From Nocardioides daedukensis (GTDB lineage: Bacteria > Actinomycetota > Actinomycetes > Propionibacteriales > Nocardioidaceae), in the NCBI RefSeq assembly GCF_013408415.1, contig NZ_JACCAA010000001.1, forward strand, positions 930,001 to 994,000: a stretch of 64,000 nucleotides of DNA, given 5' to 3'. The position numbers were made by a program, and so were the translations under genes. This document shows positions 22,650-31,288 of the stretch, piece by piece. Each line of letters begins with the position of its first letter. The first letter of the stretch is position 1. Below the pieces are notes generated by a model, which was given only the letters and a program-made list of their open reading frames with translations, did not search any database and was not told the DNA's origin.

Positions 22650-23648
22650 TCAGTCCAGCAGTCGCGCCAGTACGTCGGCTGCCCGACGAACCGCGGCGGC
22701 ATCCACGTCGAGGTGGGTCACTGCCCGGACCGTGGTGGGCCCGACTGCGGAGACCCAGACACCCTCCTCGCGCGCGGCGGCCACGATCGCGACTGCGTCA
22801 GGGACGTCGGCGACGACGATGTTGGTCGCGGATGTTGCGCCGATCGCATCCGCGAGGAGGGCTGCGTTGGCATGGTCCTGCGACAGACGTTCGATGTGGT
22901 GATCGAGCGCGTGCAGGCCGGCGGCGGCCAGGATTCCCACCTGCCGCATGCCACCACCCATCCGCTTGCGCCAGATCCGGCTCTCGTCGATCGCGTCCTG
23001 CGAGCCGACCACCAGCGAACCGATCGGTGCGCCGAGCCCCTTCGAGAGGCAGACCGCCATCACGTCGCTGGTCCGGCCGTAGTCGGCCAAGGAGGTGCCG
23101 GTCGCGACGTGCGCGTTCCAGATCCTGGCTCCGTCAATGTGCACCGCGGCCCCTGCCGAGACGGTGAAGTCCTTCAGCGCCCGCAGGTCCTCGATCGGAA
23201 TCACCGATCCACCGGCGAAGTTGTGGGTGTTCTCCACGGCAATGGCGGCCGTGGGGACGAAGAACGGCCCCATGTCCGGCGCGAAGAGAGCCTTGATCGC
23301 CGGCAGGTCGATCGAGCCGTCGGGCGTGGTCCAGGTGCGCATGGTGAGGCCGGTGTAGGCGGCATGCGCACCGAGCTCGGCGCGGGCGATGTGGGCCCGC
23401 GACTCGCACAGCACCTCCTGCCCGACGCCGACGACGGTGCGCACGGCGAGCACGTTGGCCATCGAGCCGGTGGGAGTGAACAGCGCCGCCTGGTGGCCGA
23501 ACAGATCAGCGACCCGTTCCTCCAGGAGCCGGACCGTCGGGTCCTCGCCATAGACGTCGTCACCGACGTCGGCGGCCTCCATCGCGCTGCGCATCGCAGC
23601 GGTGGGCTTGGTCAGGGTGTCACTGCGCAGGTCGACGATCTCGCTCAC
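22650..23648 (-). CDS. ltaE: low-specificity L-threonine aldolase (beta-eliminating lyase family)
   Basis: A 332-residue PLP enzyme that cleaves threonine or allo-threonine to glycine and acetaldehyde. It begins VDLRSDTLTKPTAAMRSAM, followed by DDVYGEDPTV, FTPTGSMANVLA, VENTHNFAGGSVIP, HIDGARIWNA, and VCLSKGLGAPIGSLVVG with the PLP-binding Lys, then RKRMGGGMRQVGILAAAG. All are standard for LtaE. The GTG start (VSEIVDLRSD) is chosen because the in-frame sequence further upstream is Arg/Gly/Pro rich and unlike the family. Confidence 0.92.
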   Translation of the reverse strand: MSEIVDLRSDTLTKPTAAMRSAMEAADVGDDVYGEDPTVRLLEERVADLFGHQAALFTPTGSMANVLAVRTVVGVGQEVLCESRAHIARAELGAHAAYTGLTMRTWTTPDGSIDLPAIKALFAPDMGPFFVPTAAIAVENTHNFAGGSVIPIEDLRALKDFTVSAGAAVHIDGARIWNAHVATGTSLADYGRTSDVMAVCLSKGLGAPIGSLVVGSQDAIDESRIWRKRMGGGMRQVGILAAAGLHALDHHIERLSQDHANAALLADAIGATSATNIVVADVPDAVAIVAAAREEGVWVSAVGPTTVRAVTHLDVDAAAVRRAADVLARLLD

Positions 23649-23737
23649 CCGGCCATCCTGCCGCACCGGACGGATGCCCCCGCCGCTCCCCCTCGAGCCT
23701 CCCCCACGTGCCGCGCTGGCCAGAGGGACGGAAGCCC

Positions 23738-25069
23738 TCAGGCCTTGCGCAACATCTTCGCGACGAGGAAGGCGAGCTCCAGCGACTGCACCCGGTTCAG
23801 GCGCGGGTCGCAGACCGACTCGTAGCGGTTGCCCAGGTCGATCTCGGCAAGCTCCTCGCCACCGCCCACACATTCGGTGACGTCATCACCGGTGAGCTCG
23901 ACGTGCACGCCGCCGGGCCAGGTGCCGACCGCTCGGTGCACGTCGAAGAAGCCCTGGACCTCCTCGATCACGTCGTCGAAGGCGCGGGTCTTGTAGCCCG
24001 ACGATGCCGTGAACGTGTTGCCGTGCATCGGGTCGCAGACCCAGGCCACGTTGACTCCTGCAGCCGTCACCTTTTCGACCAGGTCCGGCAGGCCCTCGCG
24101 GATCTTGCCGGCACCGAAGCGGGTGATGAAGGTGAGCCGACCCTCCTCATTCGTGGGGTTCAACTTGGCCGCCAGGGCCAGCGCGTCGTCCGCGGTCGTG
24201 GTCGGGCCGAGCTTCACACCGATCGGGTTCTGGATGCGACTGAGCAGGTCGACGTGCGCGCCGTCGATCTGGCGGGTGCGCTCACCGATCCAGACGAAGT
24301 GCGCAGAGACGTCGTACGGCTTCTCGGTCCGCGAGTCGATGCGTGTCATCGCGTGCTCGTATTCCAGCACCAGCGCCTCGTGGCTGGAGTGGAAGTCGAC
24401 GCGGTGGAACTCGTCCGGGTCGGCGCCGATCGCCTTCATGAAGGTGAGCGCACGCTCGATCTCGTTCGCCATCTGCTCGTAGCGCTGGGCGTGCGGCGAC
24501 TCGCGCACGAAGTCGTTGTTCCAGGTGTGCACCTGGCGCAGGTCGGCGTAGCCGCCGTTGACGAAGGCGCGGATCAGGTTCAGCGTGGCGGCCGAGGCGT
24601 TGTAGACATCGACCAGTCGCTGCGGGTCGGGCGTGCGCGCCTCGAGGGTGAAGTCGAAGCCGTTGACCGCGTCGCCACGATAGGCCGGCAGGGTCACTCC
24701 GTCGCGGGTCTCGGTGTCGCTCGAGCGGGGCTTGGCATATTGACCCGCGAGCCGGCCGAGCTTCACCACCGGCACCGAGCCGGAGTAGGTGAGCACGACG
24801 GCCATCTGCAGCAGCACGCGCAGCTTGTTGCGGACGTTGTCCGCCGTCACCCCGGCCAGTGTCTCGGCGCAGTCGCCGCCCTGGAGCAGGAAGGCCTCAC
24901 CGCGGGAGACCGCGGCAAGCTTCAGCTTCAGATCGTCGCACTCGCCGGCGAAGACGAGTGGCGGGGACGTGCGCAGTCGCGCGACCGCACGGTCCACCGC
25001 CGCGGGGTCGGGGTACGTCGGCTGCTGTGCAGCGCCCTGCGCGTGGAGTGCTGCGAGATCGGGAATCAC
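23738..25069 (-). CDS. aroG: class II DAHP synthase
   Basis: A 443-residue class II 3-deoxy-7-phosphoheptulonate synthase of the plant/mycobacterial type, structurally distinct from the type I enzyme at 18 kb. Motifs: FAGECDDLKLKLA, LLQGGDCAETLA, KPRSSDTETRDG, DFHSSHEALVLEYEHAM, RIQNPIGVKLGPTT, VCDPMHGNT, and HVELTGDDVTECVGG. M. tuberculosis AroG of this class is allosterically inhibited by aromatic amino acids and partners chorismate mutase (established). GTG start with TAGTCT 6 nt upstream. The gene stands alone on the minus strand. Confidence 0.95.
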   Translation of the reverse strand: MIPDLAALHAQGAAQQPTYPDPAAVDRAVARLRTSPPLVFAGECDDLKLKLAAVSRGEAFLLQGGDCAETLAGVTADNVRNKLRVLLQMAVVLTYSGSVPVVKLGRLAGQYAKPRSSDTETRDGVTLPAYRGDAVNGFDFTLEARTPDPQRLVDVYNASAATLNLIRAFVNGGYADLRQVHTWNNDFVRESPHAQRYEQMANEIERALTFMKAIGADPDEFHRVDFHSSHEALVLEYEHAMTRIDSRTEKPYDVSAHFVWIGERTRQIDGAHVDLLSRIQNPIGVKLGPTTTADDALALAAKLNPTNEEGRLTFITRFGAGKIREGLPDLVEKVTAAGVNVAWVCDPMHGNTFTASSGYKTRAFDDVIEEVQGFFDVHRAVGTWPGGVHVELTGDDVTECVGGGEELAEIDLGNRYESVCDPRLNRVQSLELAFLVAKMLRKA

Positions 25070-25075
25070 GCCTCC

Positions 25076-25081
25076 AGACTA
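25076..25081 (-). promoter_or_regulatory. -10 element of a leaderless-type promoter, aroG
   Basis: TAGTCT on the minus strand, 6 nt before the GTG at 25069; the same hexamer and spacing stand before the other DAHP synthase (18005). Confidence 0.5.
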
Positions 25082-25134
25082 CGACCTACCGCAGCCACCG
25101 CCCCAACAGCGCTCTCCCGGCGGACCGGGCCAGC

Positions 25135-26616
25135 TCACACGTCGCGCGAGACCTCGTCGGTCGGGGCCTTGTCCAGCTTGTTGGCGACGAGGGTGACCAC
25201 CCACAACACCAGGCCGACGAGCAGCAGACCGCCGGCGACCTGGTACTGGACGGCGTCGCGCTCCGCACCCGGGACGACGACCAGGAAGACGCACAGCAGC
25301 CCGGCCAACAGGGGCGTGACCCCTGGCGAGCGGAAGGCATGGCGTCCCGGTGCCGGCGGGTCGTTGCGCAGGATCATGCACGCCACGTTGACGACGGCGA
25401 AGACGCACAGCAGCAACAGCGCAGTGGTGCCGGAGAGGTTCTTGACGACGTTGCTGTCGGGATCGCTGCTGACATACCAGAGCAGGACCAGGGCCAGGAA
25501 GGTCGAGAAGAGGATGCCGACCCACGGCGTACGTGCCCCGGGCAGGACCTTGCCGAGGGGACTCGGCAGCACCCGCTGGCGGGCCATCCCGTAGAGCAGT
25601 CGGCTGGCCATCAGCATGTTGATCAGCGCGGTGTTCGCCACCGCGAAGCAGGCCAGGAACGGGAAGACCCGGTCAATCGGGAAGTCCGGCGCCCCGCGGC
25701 TGACTACGTCGAGCAGCGCCCGGCCCTCGGCATCGCCGATGGCCTTCAGCTCACCCGGCGGAATGACCATCACCACCGAGACGGCGACCAGCATGTAGAT
25801 CACCACCGCGATCCCGAGTCCGGTCAGCATCGTGCGCGGGAAGATTTTCTCCGGGTTCTGGGTCTCCTCCACCATGTTCACGGAGTCCTCGAAGCCCACC
25901 ATGGCGAAGAAGGCGACGGAGGTCGCCACCGTCACCGCCATGAACATGCCCTTGTCCTGGTAGTCGTGGAAGGCGACCAGCTCGCCCACCCCGGTGCTGC
26001 CCTTGGACATCGCATAGAAGCCGACGCCGATCACGATGGCCAGCGCGGCCATCTCGATGACGGTGAGCACGACGTTGAACTTCACGCTCTCGCCCACGCC
26101 GCGCAGGTTGATCGCGGCCAGCAGCACCATGAAGCCGAGCGCGACCAGGGTGATCACCCCGTCGGGAACGGTGGTGACCGCGGCGCCGTCGACCTTCTCG
26201 TCCCAGATGCCGTTGACCGCCATCCCGCCGAAGAAGTTCTGCGACAGGGTCACGGCCGAGGTCGAGGCACTGGTAATGCCCGAGCAGATCACGGCGAACG
26301 CGACGATGAAGGTCACGAGGTGGATGCCGAAGGCCTTGTGCGTGTAGAGCGCGGCCCCCGCTGCCTGCGGATATTTGGTGACCAACTCGAGGTAGGACAA
26401 CGCGGTCAGCGAGGCCACCGCGAAGGCCAGCAGGAAGGGCAACCAGACGATGCCGCCCACACCCGCGGCCATCGTGCCGGTGACGGCGTAGATGCCGGCA
26501 CCGAGGATGTCACCGACGATGAAGAGCAGGAGCAGCTTTGGCCCCAGAACCCGGTTGAGCTGGGCGCCGTCGGGGCCGGAGGCATCGTCGATGACTTCTG
26601 TGTCGCTGGTGCTCAC
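25135..26616 (-). CDS. APC-family amino acid permease
   Basis: A 493-residue transporter with about twelve helices. The first helix shows the APC substrate motif LLFIVGDILGAGIYAVTGTMAAGVGG; the VAFFAMVGFEDSVNMVEETQNPEKIFPR segment is the conserved helix 6-7 region, and MASRLLYGMARQRVLP is the helix 8 motif, as in cationic and general amino acid permeases. The substrate is unknown. The GTG start (VSTSDTEVIDD) has GGGAGGA in front. It is divergent from the DUF1028 gene; no linked catabolic genes suggest a substrate. Confidence 0.9.
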   Translation of the reverse strand: MSTSDTEVIDDASGPDGAQLNRVLGPKLLLLFIVGDILGAGIYAVTGTMAAGVGGIVWLPFLLAFAVASLTALSYLELVTKYPQAAGAALYTHKAFGIHLVTFIVAFAVICSGITSASTSAVTLSQNFFGGMAVNGIWDEKVDGAAVTTVPDGVITLVALGFMVLLAAINLRGVGESVKFNVVLTVIEMAALAIVIGVGFYAMSKGSTGVGELVAFHDYQDKGMFMAVTVATSVAFFAMVGFEDSVNMVEETQNPEKIFPRTMLTGLGIAVVIYMLVAVSVVMVIPPGELKAIGDAEGRALLDVVSRGAPDFPIDRVFPFLACFAVANTALINMLMASRLLYGMARQRVLPSPLGKVLPGARTPWVGILFSTFLALVLLWYVSSDPDSNVVKNLSGTTALLLLCVFAVVNVACMILRNDPPAPGRHAFRSPGVTPLLAGLLCVFLVVVPGAERDAVQYQVAGGLLLVGLVLWVVTLVANKLDKAPTDEVSRDV

Positions 26617-26802
26617 TGTTCCTCCCAAGACGTCGGTCGATTCATCATGCACCGATCGGGGGTCGTCCGCACCCCCCGGCACACCGACGGAGTGTCGGTG
26701 CCGGAGTCCGACCTGGCCACCGCGTGGCCCTGGACATGGCCGGGAACATGGTCCGGCAGATGGCCCGAGACGTGACTCAGGGACAGGGCGCGTGGTCACG
26801 GC

Positions 26803-26808
26803 TAACCT
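26803..26808 (+). promoter_or_regulatory. -10 element of a leaderless-type promoter, DUF1028-glpK
   Basis: TAACCT, 6-nt spacer, ATG at 26815. The rest of the 198-nt divergent region to the permease start holds GC-rich sequence with short CATGG/ATGG repeats and no clear operator. Confidence 0.55.
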
Positions 26809-26814
26809 GCGGGC

Positions 26815-27645
26815 ATGACCTTCTCCATCGTGGCCCGATCCGACGACGGCGAGTCCTGGGGCGTGGCCGTGGCCTCCAAGTTCCTCGCAGTCGGCAATGC
26901 CGTGCCCGCCGCCGTGGCCGGCATCGGTGCGATCGCGACCCAGGCCAATGCGAACGTCGCCTACAAGGGGCTTGCCCTGGCGCACCTCGACGAGGGGGCC
27001 ACCGCGCCCGTCACGTTGCAGCACCTGCTCGAGGAGGACCCGGACCGCGACCATCGCCAGGTGGGCATCGTGGACATGGACGGGGTCGCTGCCTCGCACA
27101 CCGGCAGTGCCTGCTTCGACTGGGCCGGTGGCGCGACCGGCGAGGGCTATGCCATCCAGGGCAACATCCTCACCGGTCCCGAGGTCGTCGAGGAGATGGA
27201 GCGGGCCTGGTGCGGCTCGACCAGCCTGCCCTTCGCCGAACGCCTGCTCGCCGCACTCACGGCGGGTGATGAGGCGGGAGGCGACAAGCGCGGACGCCAG
27301 TCCGCCGCACTGTTGGTCGTGCGCGACGGAGCGGGGTACGGCGGACACGACGACGTCGCCGTCGACCTGAGGGTGGACGACCACACCGGACCCATCGTCG
27401 AGCTGGCCAGGCTCCTCGAGCTGAACGACCTCTTCCTGACCGCGACCACCGAGGAGGACAAGGTGGTGATCACCCCCGAGCTCGACACCGAGATCACCGC
27501 GCTGGTCCGGGCACTGGGTCATGACGACCTGCTCGAGTGGGCGGGCACCGAGAACTTCGAGATGCGGGTCGCGCCCACCGGATCGTGGATCGACCAGCGG
27601 GTGCTGGCGATCCTGCGGGGCACCGGGTCGGAGCCGCAGGCATGA
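26815..27645 (+). CDS. DUF1028 family protein (Ntn-hydrolase-like)
   Basis: A 276-residue protein starting MTFSIVARSDDGESWGVAVASKFLAVG, then VPAAVAGIGAIATQA and GSACFDWAGGATGEGYAIQGNIL, the DUF1028 blocks. The family is related to Ntn hydrolases but its reaction is not established. The C-terminal half (TTEEDKVVITPELDTEI) looks like an added small domain. The TGA overlaps the ATG of the glycerol kinase gene (ATGA), so the two are translationally coupled. Confidence 0.88.
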   Translation: MTFSIVARSDDGESWGVAVASKFLAVGNAVPAAVAGIGAIATQANANVAYKGLALAHLDEGATAPVTLQHLLEEDPDRDHRQVGIVDMDGVAASHTGSACFDWAGGATGEGYAIQGNILTGPEVVEEMERAWCGSTSLPFAERLLAALTAGDEAGGDKRGRQSAALLVVRDGAGYGGHDDVAVDLRVDDHTGPIVELARLLELNDLFLTATTEEDKVVITPELDTEITALVRALGHDDLLEWAGTENFEMRVAPTGSWIDQRVLAILRGTGSEPQA

Positions 27646-29105
27646 GCATCCTCGCCATCGACGCAGGCACCACGGGAGTCACCGCGATCGTGGTCAGCGC
27701 AGAGGGCGCCATCGTCGCGAGGGGTTATCAGGAGTTCGCCCAGCACTTTCCCCGTCCGGGCTGGGTCGAGCACGCGCCCGAGGAGATCTGGCAGGCGACG
27801 ATCGAGGCGACCCGCGAGGCGCTGGCGTCGTACGACGGAGAGCTCACGGCGATCGGGATCACCAACCAGCGCGAGACGATCATGCTCTGGGACCGCGAGA
27901 CGCTGGGCTCCCCGCGACGCGCGATCGTGTGGCAGGACCGCCGCTCCGCAGACATCTGCAACCGACTGCGCGAGGACGGCCACGAGGCACGGGTCACCGA
28001 GCTCACCGGGCTGCGCCTGGACCCCTACTTCTCCGCGACGAAGTTGATGTGGCTGGCCGAGCACGAGCCGAACACCTGGGCGCTGGTCGAGTCTGGTCGC
28101 TATGCGATCGGCACCGTGGAGTCCTACCTGGTCTCGCGGATGACCCGCGGCACGTGGCACGTCACAGACGTCTCCAACGCGTCCCGCACGCTGCTCTTCG
28201 ACCTCACCACCGGCGACTGGTCGGACGAGATGTGCGCCCTGTTCGGGGTGCCGCGCGACGCGCTGCCCGAGATCGTGTCGAACTGGGGCGAGGTCGGGGT
28301 CAGTGACCCGAGGGTCTTCTGCGGACTCTCGCTGCCGATCGCGGGCCTCGCCGGCGACCAGCAGTCCGCACTGTTCGGGCAGACCTGTTTTGAGCCGGGC
28401 GAGGTGAAGTGCACCTACGGCACCGGGTCATTCATCCTCACCAACACCGGCAGCACTCTCGAACGCAGCGACGCAGGCCTGCTCTCCACTGCTGCGTGGC
28501 GCTCCCCCGACGGCCGGCTCACCTATGCACTCGAGGGATCGATCTTCGTCACCGGCGCCGCGGTCCAGTGGCTGCGCGACGGACTGCAGATCATCGGCTC
28601 GGCCCCCGAGACCGAGGCGATCGCCGCCACCGTCGACTCGACCGAGGGCGTGGTGTTCGTGCCTGCGCTGACCGGTCTGGGGGCGCCGCACTGGGATCCC
28701 GAGGCCCGCGGCCTGCTCCTCGGCCTCACCCGTGGGACCACGCGCGCACACATCGTGCGGGCGACGCTAGAGGCGATCGCCTTCGAGGTCCGCGACGTCC
28801 TGGAGACGATGCCGTCGCTCTCCGCGCTCAAGGTCGACGGCGGCGCGTCGGCGAACAACCTGCTCTGCCAGATGCAGGCCGACCAGCTGGGCATCGGCGT
28901 CGAACGGCCGAGGATCGTGGACACCACGGCCCTGGGCGCGGCCTTCCTCGCCGGCCTGGGCAGTGGCGTCTGGGACTCCACCGACGACCTGCGCGACACC
29001 TGGCAGCTGGACCGTCGATTCGAGCCGAGGGCATCGCGCGAACAGGCAGACGCCGGCCACGCGAGGTGGCTCAAGGCAGTCGAGCGGTCGAAGGCCTGGG
29101 CCTGA
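27642..29105 (+). CDS. glpK: glycerol kinase (FGGY family)
   Basis: ATP-dependent phosphorylation of glycerol. The 487-residue protein has the FGGY signatures ILAIDAGTTGVTAIVV (phosphate 1), GWVEHAPEEIWQ, GITNQRETIMLWDR (substrate site), FSATKLMWL, LAGDQQSALFGQ, TYGTGSFILTNTG, and FVPALTGLGAPHWDPEARG. It is slightly shorter than E. coli GlpK (about 500 residues). No glpF or glpD is adjacent; its partner is the DUF1028 gene with which it overlaps by 4 nt. Glycerol is the best guess; another polyol cannot be excluded. Confidence 0.9.
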   Translation: MSILAIDAGTTGVTAIVVSAEGAIVARGYQEFAQHFPRPGWVEHAPEEIWQATIEATREALASYDGELTAIGITNQRETIMLWDRETLGSPRRAIVWQDRRSADICNRLREDGHEARVTELTGLRLDPYFSATKLMWLAEHEPNTWALVESGRYAIGTVESYLVSRMTRGTWHVTDVSNASRTLLFDLTTGDWSDEMCALFGVPRDALPEIVSNWGEVGVSDPRVFCGLSLPIAGLAGDQQSALFGQTCFEPGEVKCTYGTGSFILTNTGSTLERSDAGLLSTAAWRSPDGRLTYALEGSIFVTGAAVQWLRDGLQIIGSAPETEAIAATVDSTEGVVFVPALTGLGAPHWDPEARGLLLGLTRGTTRAHIVRATLEAIAFEVRDVLETMPSLSALKVDGGASANNLLCQMQADQLGIGVERPRIVDTTALGAAFLAGLGSGVWDSTDDLRDTWQLDRRFEPRASREQADAGHARWLKAVERSKAWA

Positions 29106-29116
29106 GCCTGCTCAGG
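29101..29116. terminator. small stem-loop over two convergent stop codons
   Basis: CCTGAGC and GCTCAGG are separated by 2 nt and include the glpK TGA and the opposing TGA. The stem is short and lacks a T-tract, so termination is only suggested. Confidence 0.3.
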
Positions 29117-30005
29117 AGCCGAGCAGGCGCTGCAGGGCCGCATCGGCACGTTCCCGATCGGCGCGGGCCGCGCTGAGCTCGGCCTGCGCATCCTCGACGA
29201 CCACCCGGGCGTCGGCCAGCGCGTCGTCGACCTCGTCCTGCTCGGTCTCGAGCTCACCGAGACGGCGGCGCAGCTCATCGATCTCCGCCTGCAGCTGCAG
29301 GGTGCGGGCCTCAAGGTCGGAGACCTCCCCCTTCGCCGAGTCGACTGCCTCGCCGGCCGCCTCGAGCTCTTCGTCGGCCGCGGCCAGGTCCTCCCTCGCG
29401 GCTGCGACCTTCTTCTCGACCTCGTCCGGGTCCGGTACGACGTGCAGCTCCGGCGGTCGCGACGGGGCCGGCTCGCGTCGAGTCGGGGTGAAGCCGAATG
29501 CGTCGGGCACGGCTACGTGGTCGCCGACCTCGATGTCATCGACCCCCGTCGAGGCCAGTGCGGAGATCAGCAACCCGCTGCGCACGGCTTCACCCACCGA
29601 CTCGTCGACCATCGCTGCGGTGAGCGTGGCCTCGACCTGCTCGGCAACGGCGCTGGTGACGCGCAGCCCCTCCTCGCTGGCCAGGGCACGCGCCTGCTGG
29701 GTGAGGGCGGCAGTGAGCTGGCGACGTTGGCGGGTGAGCGCACGCAGCTCGTCACCGTCGAGCGAAGCCTGCGCCTCGCGCAGGGCTGCTCCGACCTCGA
29801 GCACCTGGCTGACCTGCTCGTGCTCGCGACGGGCGAGCACGTTCACCACCCAGGCTGCCGTGGACGGCTTGCGCAGCGTCTTGATCCGGTCGGCGAGCGG
29901 TCGGTCCTGGGTGCGCAGCTGCTTGGCCATCGCGTCGCGTGCGGGTGTGAACTCGGCCAGCGTCAGCGCATAGAGCTCATCGGCAGCCTCGAGCAGCGTG
30001 GTCAC
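29112..30005 (-). CDS. coiled-coil protein of unknown function
   Basis: A 297-residue soluble, acidic protein. The N-terminal 130 residues (LLEAADELYALTLAEFTPARDAM, IKTLRKPSTAAWVVNVLARR) are helical; a Pro-rich hinge follows at about 185-200; residues about 205-295 are a heptad-rich coiled coil (EKKVAAAREDLAAADEELEAA and on). No catalytic motif is seen. Proteins of this build occur widely in Nocardioides-like genomes as hypotheticals. GTG start, 6 nt after TATGCT. The gene is convergent with glpK and adjacent to a response regulator gene, with no obvious link. Confidence 0.78.
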   Translation of the reverse strand: MTTLLEAADELYALTLAEFTPARDAMAKQLRTQDRPLADRIKTLRKPSTAAWVVNVLARREHEQVSQVLEVGAALREAQASLDGDELRALTRQRRQLTAALTQQARALASEEGLRVTSAVAEQVEATLTAAMVDESVGEAVRSGLLISALASTGVDDIEVGDHVAVPDAFGFTPTRREPAPSRPPELHVVPDPDEVEKKVAAAREDLAAADEELEAAGEAVDSAKGEVSDLEARTLQLQAEIDELRRRLGELETEQDEVDDALADARVVVEDAQAELSAARADRERADAALQRLLGS

Positions 30006-30011
30006 GCCTAG

Positions 30012-30017
30012 AGCATA
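30012..30017 (-). promoter_or_regulatory. -10 element of a leaderless-type promoter, coiled-coil protein
   Basis: TATGCT on the minus strand, 6 nt before the GTG at 30005. Confidence 0.5.
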
Positions 30018-30071
30018 GGAGCATCGCCGGGACGGGCCCGGCCGGGCCACCGACGCCTGGCGAAGACGGAC

Positions 30072-30722
30072 TCAGTCCCCGTCGTCGAGACCCTGCTCGA
30101 TCGCATAGCGGGTGAGCTCGACCCGGTTGTGCAGCTGCAGCTTGCGCAGGGTGTTCTGCACATGGTTCTGCACGGTGCGGTGGGAGAGGACCAGTCGCTC
30201 GGCGATCTGCTTGTAGGACAGTCCCTTGGCGACCAGGCGGAGCACCTCGGTCTCGCGGTCGGTGAGCTGTGGCTTGTCACCTGAGGCGGGCTCGTCGAGG
30301 AGCCGGCGATATTCGCCCAGCACGAGCCCGGCCAGCCCGGCGGTGAAGACGGTGTCGCCCAGGGAGACCCGCCGTACGGCGTCGAGGAGCTCTTCGCGCG
30401 AGGCGGACTTCACCAGGTAGCCGGTGGCACCGGCCTTCACGGCGTCGAGCACGTCGCCCTGCTCCCCCGAGGCGGACAGGATCAGCACTCGAGCAGCCGG
30501 GTCCTCCCGGACGATCTGGGCGGTCACCTCAACGCCGTTCGGCTCGGGGATCTGCAGGTCGAGCACGACCACCTGCGGCCGCGCCGCCGAGAAGCGGACC
30601 AGCGCCTCGGTGCCGTTCGCGGCCACGGCGACCACCTCGAGGCCGGCCGCCTTGAGGTCACGCTCGACGGCGTCGCGCCACATCGGGTGGTCGTCGACGA
30701 CCATCACGCGGATCGGGTCCAT
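30072..30722 (-). CDS. LuxR/NarL-family response regulator
   Basis: A 216-residue regulator. The receiver domain (residues 1-120) has VVDDHPMWRD, the phospho-acceptor Asp in VVVLDLQIPEPNG, LSAS and VKSAS with the conserved Lys. The C-terminal HTH is LTDRETEVLRLVAKGLSYKQIAERLVLSHRTVQNHVQNTLRKL, a LuxR-type domain. The start MDPIRVMVV follows GGAAGGA. It lies downstream of a HisKA_3 kinase gene but is separated from it by a flavin-reductase-like gene, which suggests the three work together. Confidence 0.92.
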   Translation of the reverse strand: MDPIRVMVVDDHPMWRDAVERDLKAAGLEVVAVAANGTEALVRFSAARPQVVVLDLQIPEPNGVEVTAQIVREDPAARVLILSASGEQGDVLDAVKAGATGYLVKSASREELLDAVRRVSLGDTVFTAGLAGLVLGEYRRLLDEPASGDKPQLTDRETEVLRLVAKGLSYKQIAERLVLSHRTVQNHVQNTLRKLQLHNRVELTRYAIEQGLDDGD

Positions 30723-30751
30723 GGGAGTCCTTCCGGGATCCTGTTCGCGGA

Positions 30752-31276
30752 TCACTGGCTGGGGCGGGGTGGGTGAACGTAGCGACCGCGCCGGTGGATC
30801 AGCGGGTCGCTCTCCTCACCGATGACGGCATGCTCGAGCACGACGGTGACAAGGTTCGACCAGCCGCGTTCCTCGACCGACTCCAGGCGTACGCCGGCCC
30901 ACGAGGTGACGCTGTCCAGCACCGGTCCCCACTCGCTCGTCGTCCACGAGGCCTGGGCGAACTGGCCACCGGGCGCGGGCACCTGTCCTGCGAACACGTC
31001 GGCAAGCTGATGATGCTCGTGGTGGAGCAGCTGGACCACGCCCCTGCCGGTCTCCTGGAGCTGGTCCATCAGGTCGGAGTCCGGGTCGATCAGGCCGATG
31101 ATCCTGCCCTCGGGCCCCGCGGCCACCATGATCGAGGAGACGGTCAGCCCGGCGCGAGCCTTCTCGTCCCCGCTGGTCCACAGCGTCACCGGAGCCTCCA
31201 GCCTGCCGCGCAGGCGGCGTACGGGATCGCGGTTGGCCTCGGGCTCGAGGAAGGGGTGCTCGCTGTGGATGGTCAC
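30752..31276 (-). CDS. flavin reductase-like (FMN-binding split-barrel) protein
   Basis: A 174-residue protein with PVTLWTSGDEKARAGLTVSSIMVAAG and GQFAQASWTTSEW, matching the flavin reductase/HpaC-like FMN-binding barrel in which TVSS-type residues bind FMN phosphate. The electron acceptor is unknown. The gene sits between a histidine kinase and its response regulator. The GTG start is only 9 nt after the kinase stop, and a TAGAGT box 6 nt upstream overlaps that stop codon, so it may also have its own promoter. Confidence 0.82.
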   Translation of the reverse strand: MTIHSEHPFLEPEANRDPVRRLRGRLEAPVTLWTSGDEKARAGLTVSSIMVAAGPEGRIIGLIDPDSDLMDQLQETGRGVVQLLHHEHHQLADVFAGQVPAPGGQFAQASWTTSEWGPVLDSVTSWAGVRLESVEERGWSNLVTVVLEHAVIGEESDPLIHRRGRYVHPPRPSQ

Positions 31277-31282
31277 GGCACG

Positions 31283-31288
31283 ACTCTA
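31283..31288 (-). promoter_or_regulatory. -10 element of a leaderless-type promoter inside the kinase stop codon
   Basis: TAGAGT on the minus strand: its first three bases are the TAG stop of the kinase gene, and 6 nt separate it from the flavin-reductase GTG at 31276. Confidence 0.4.
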
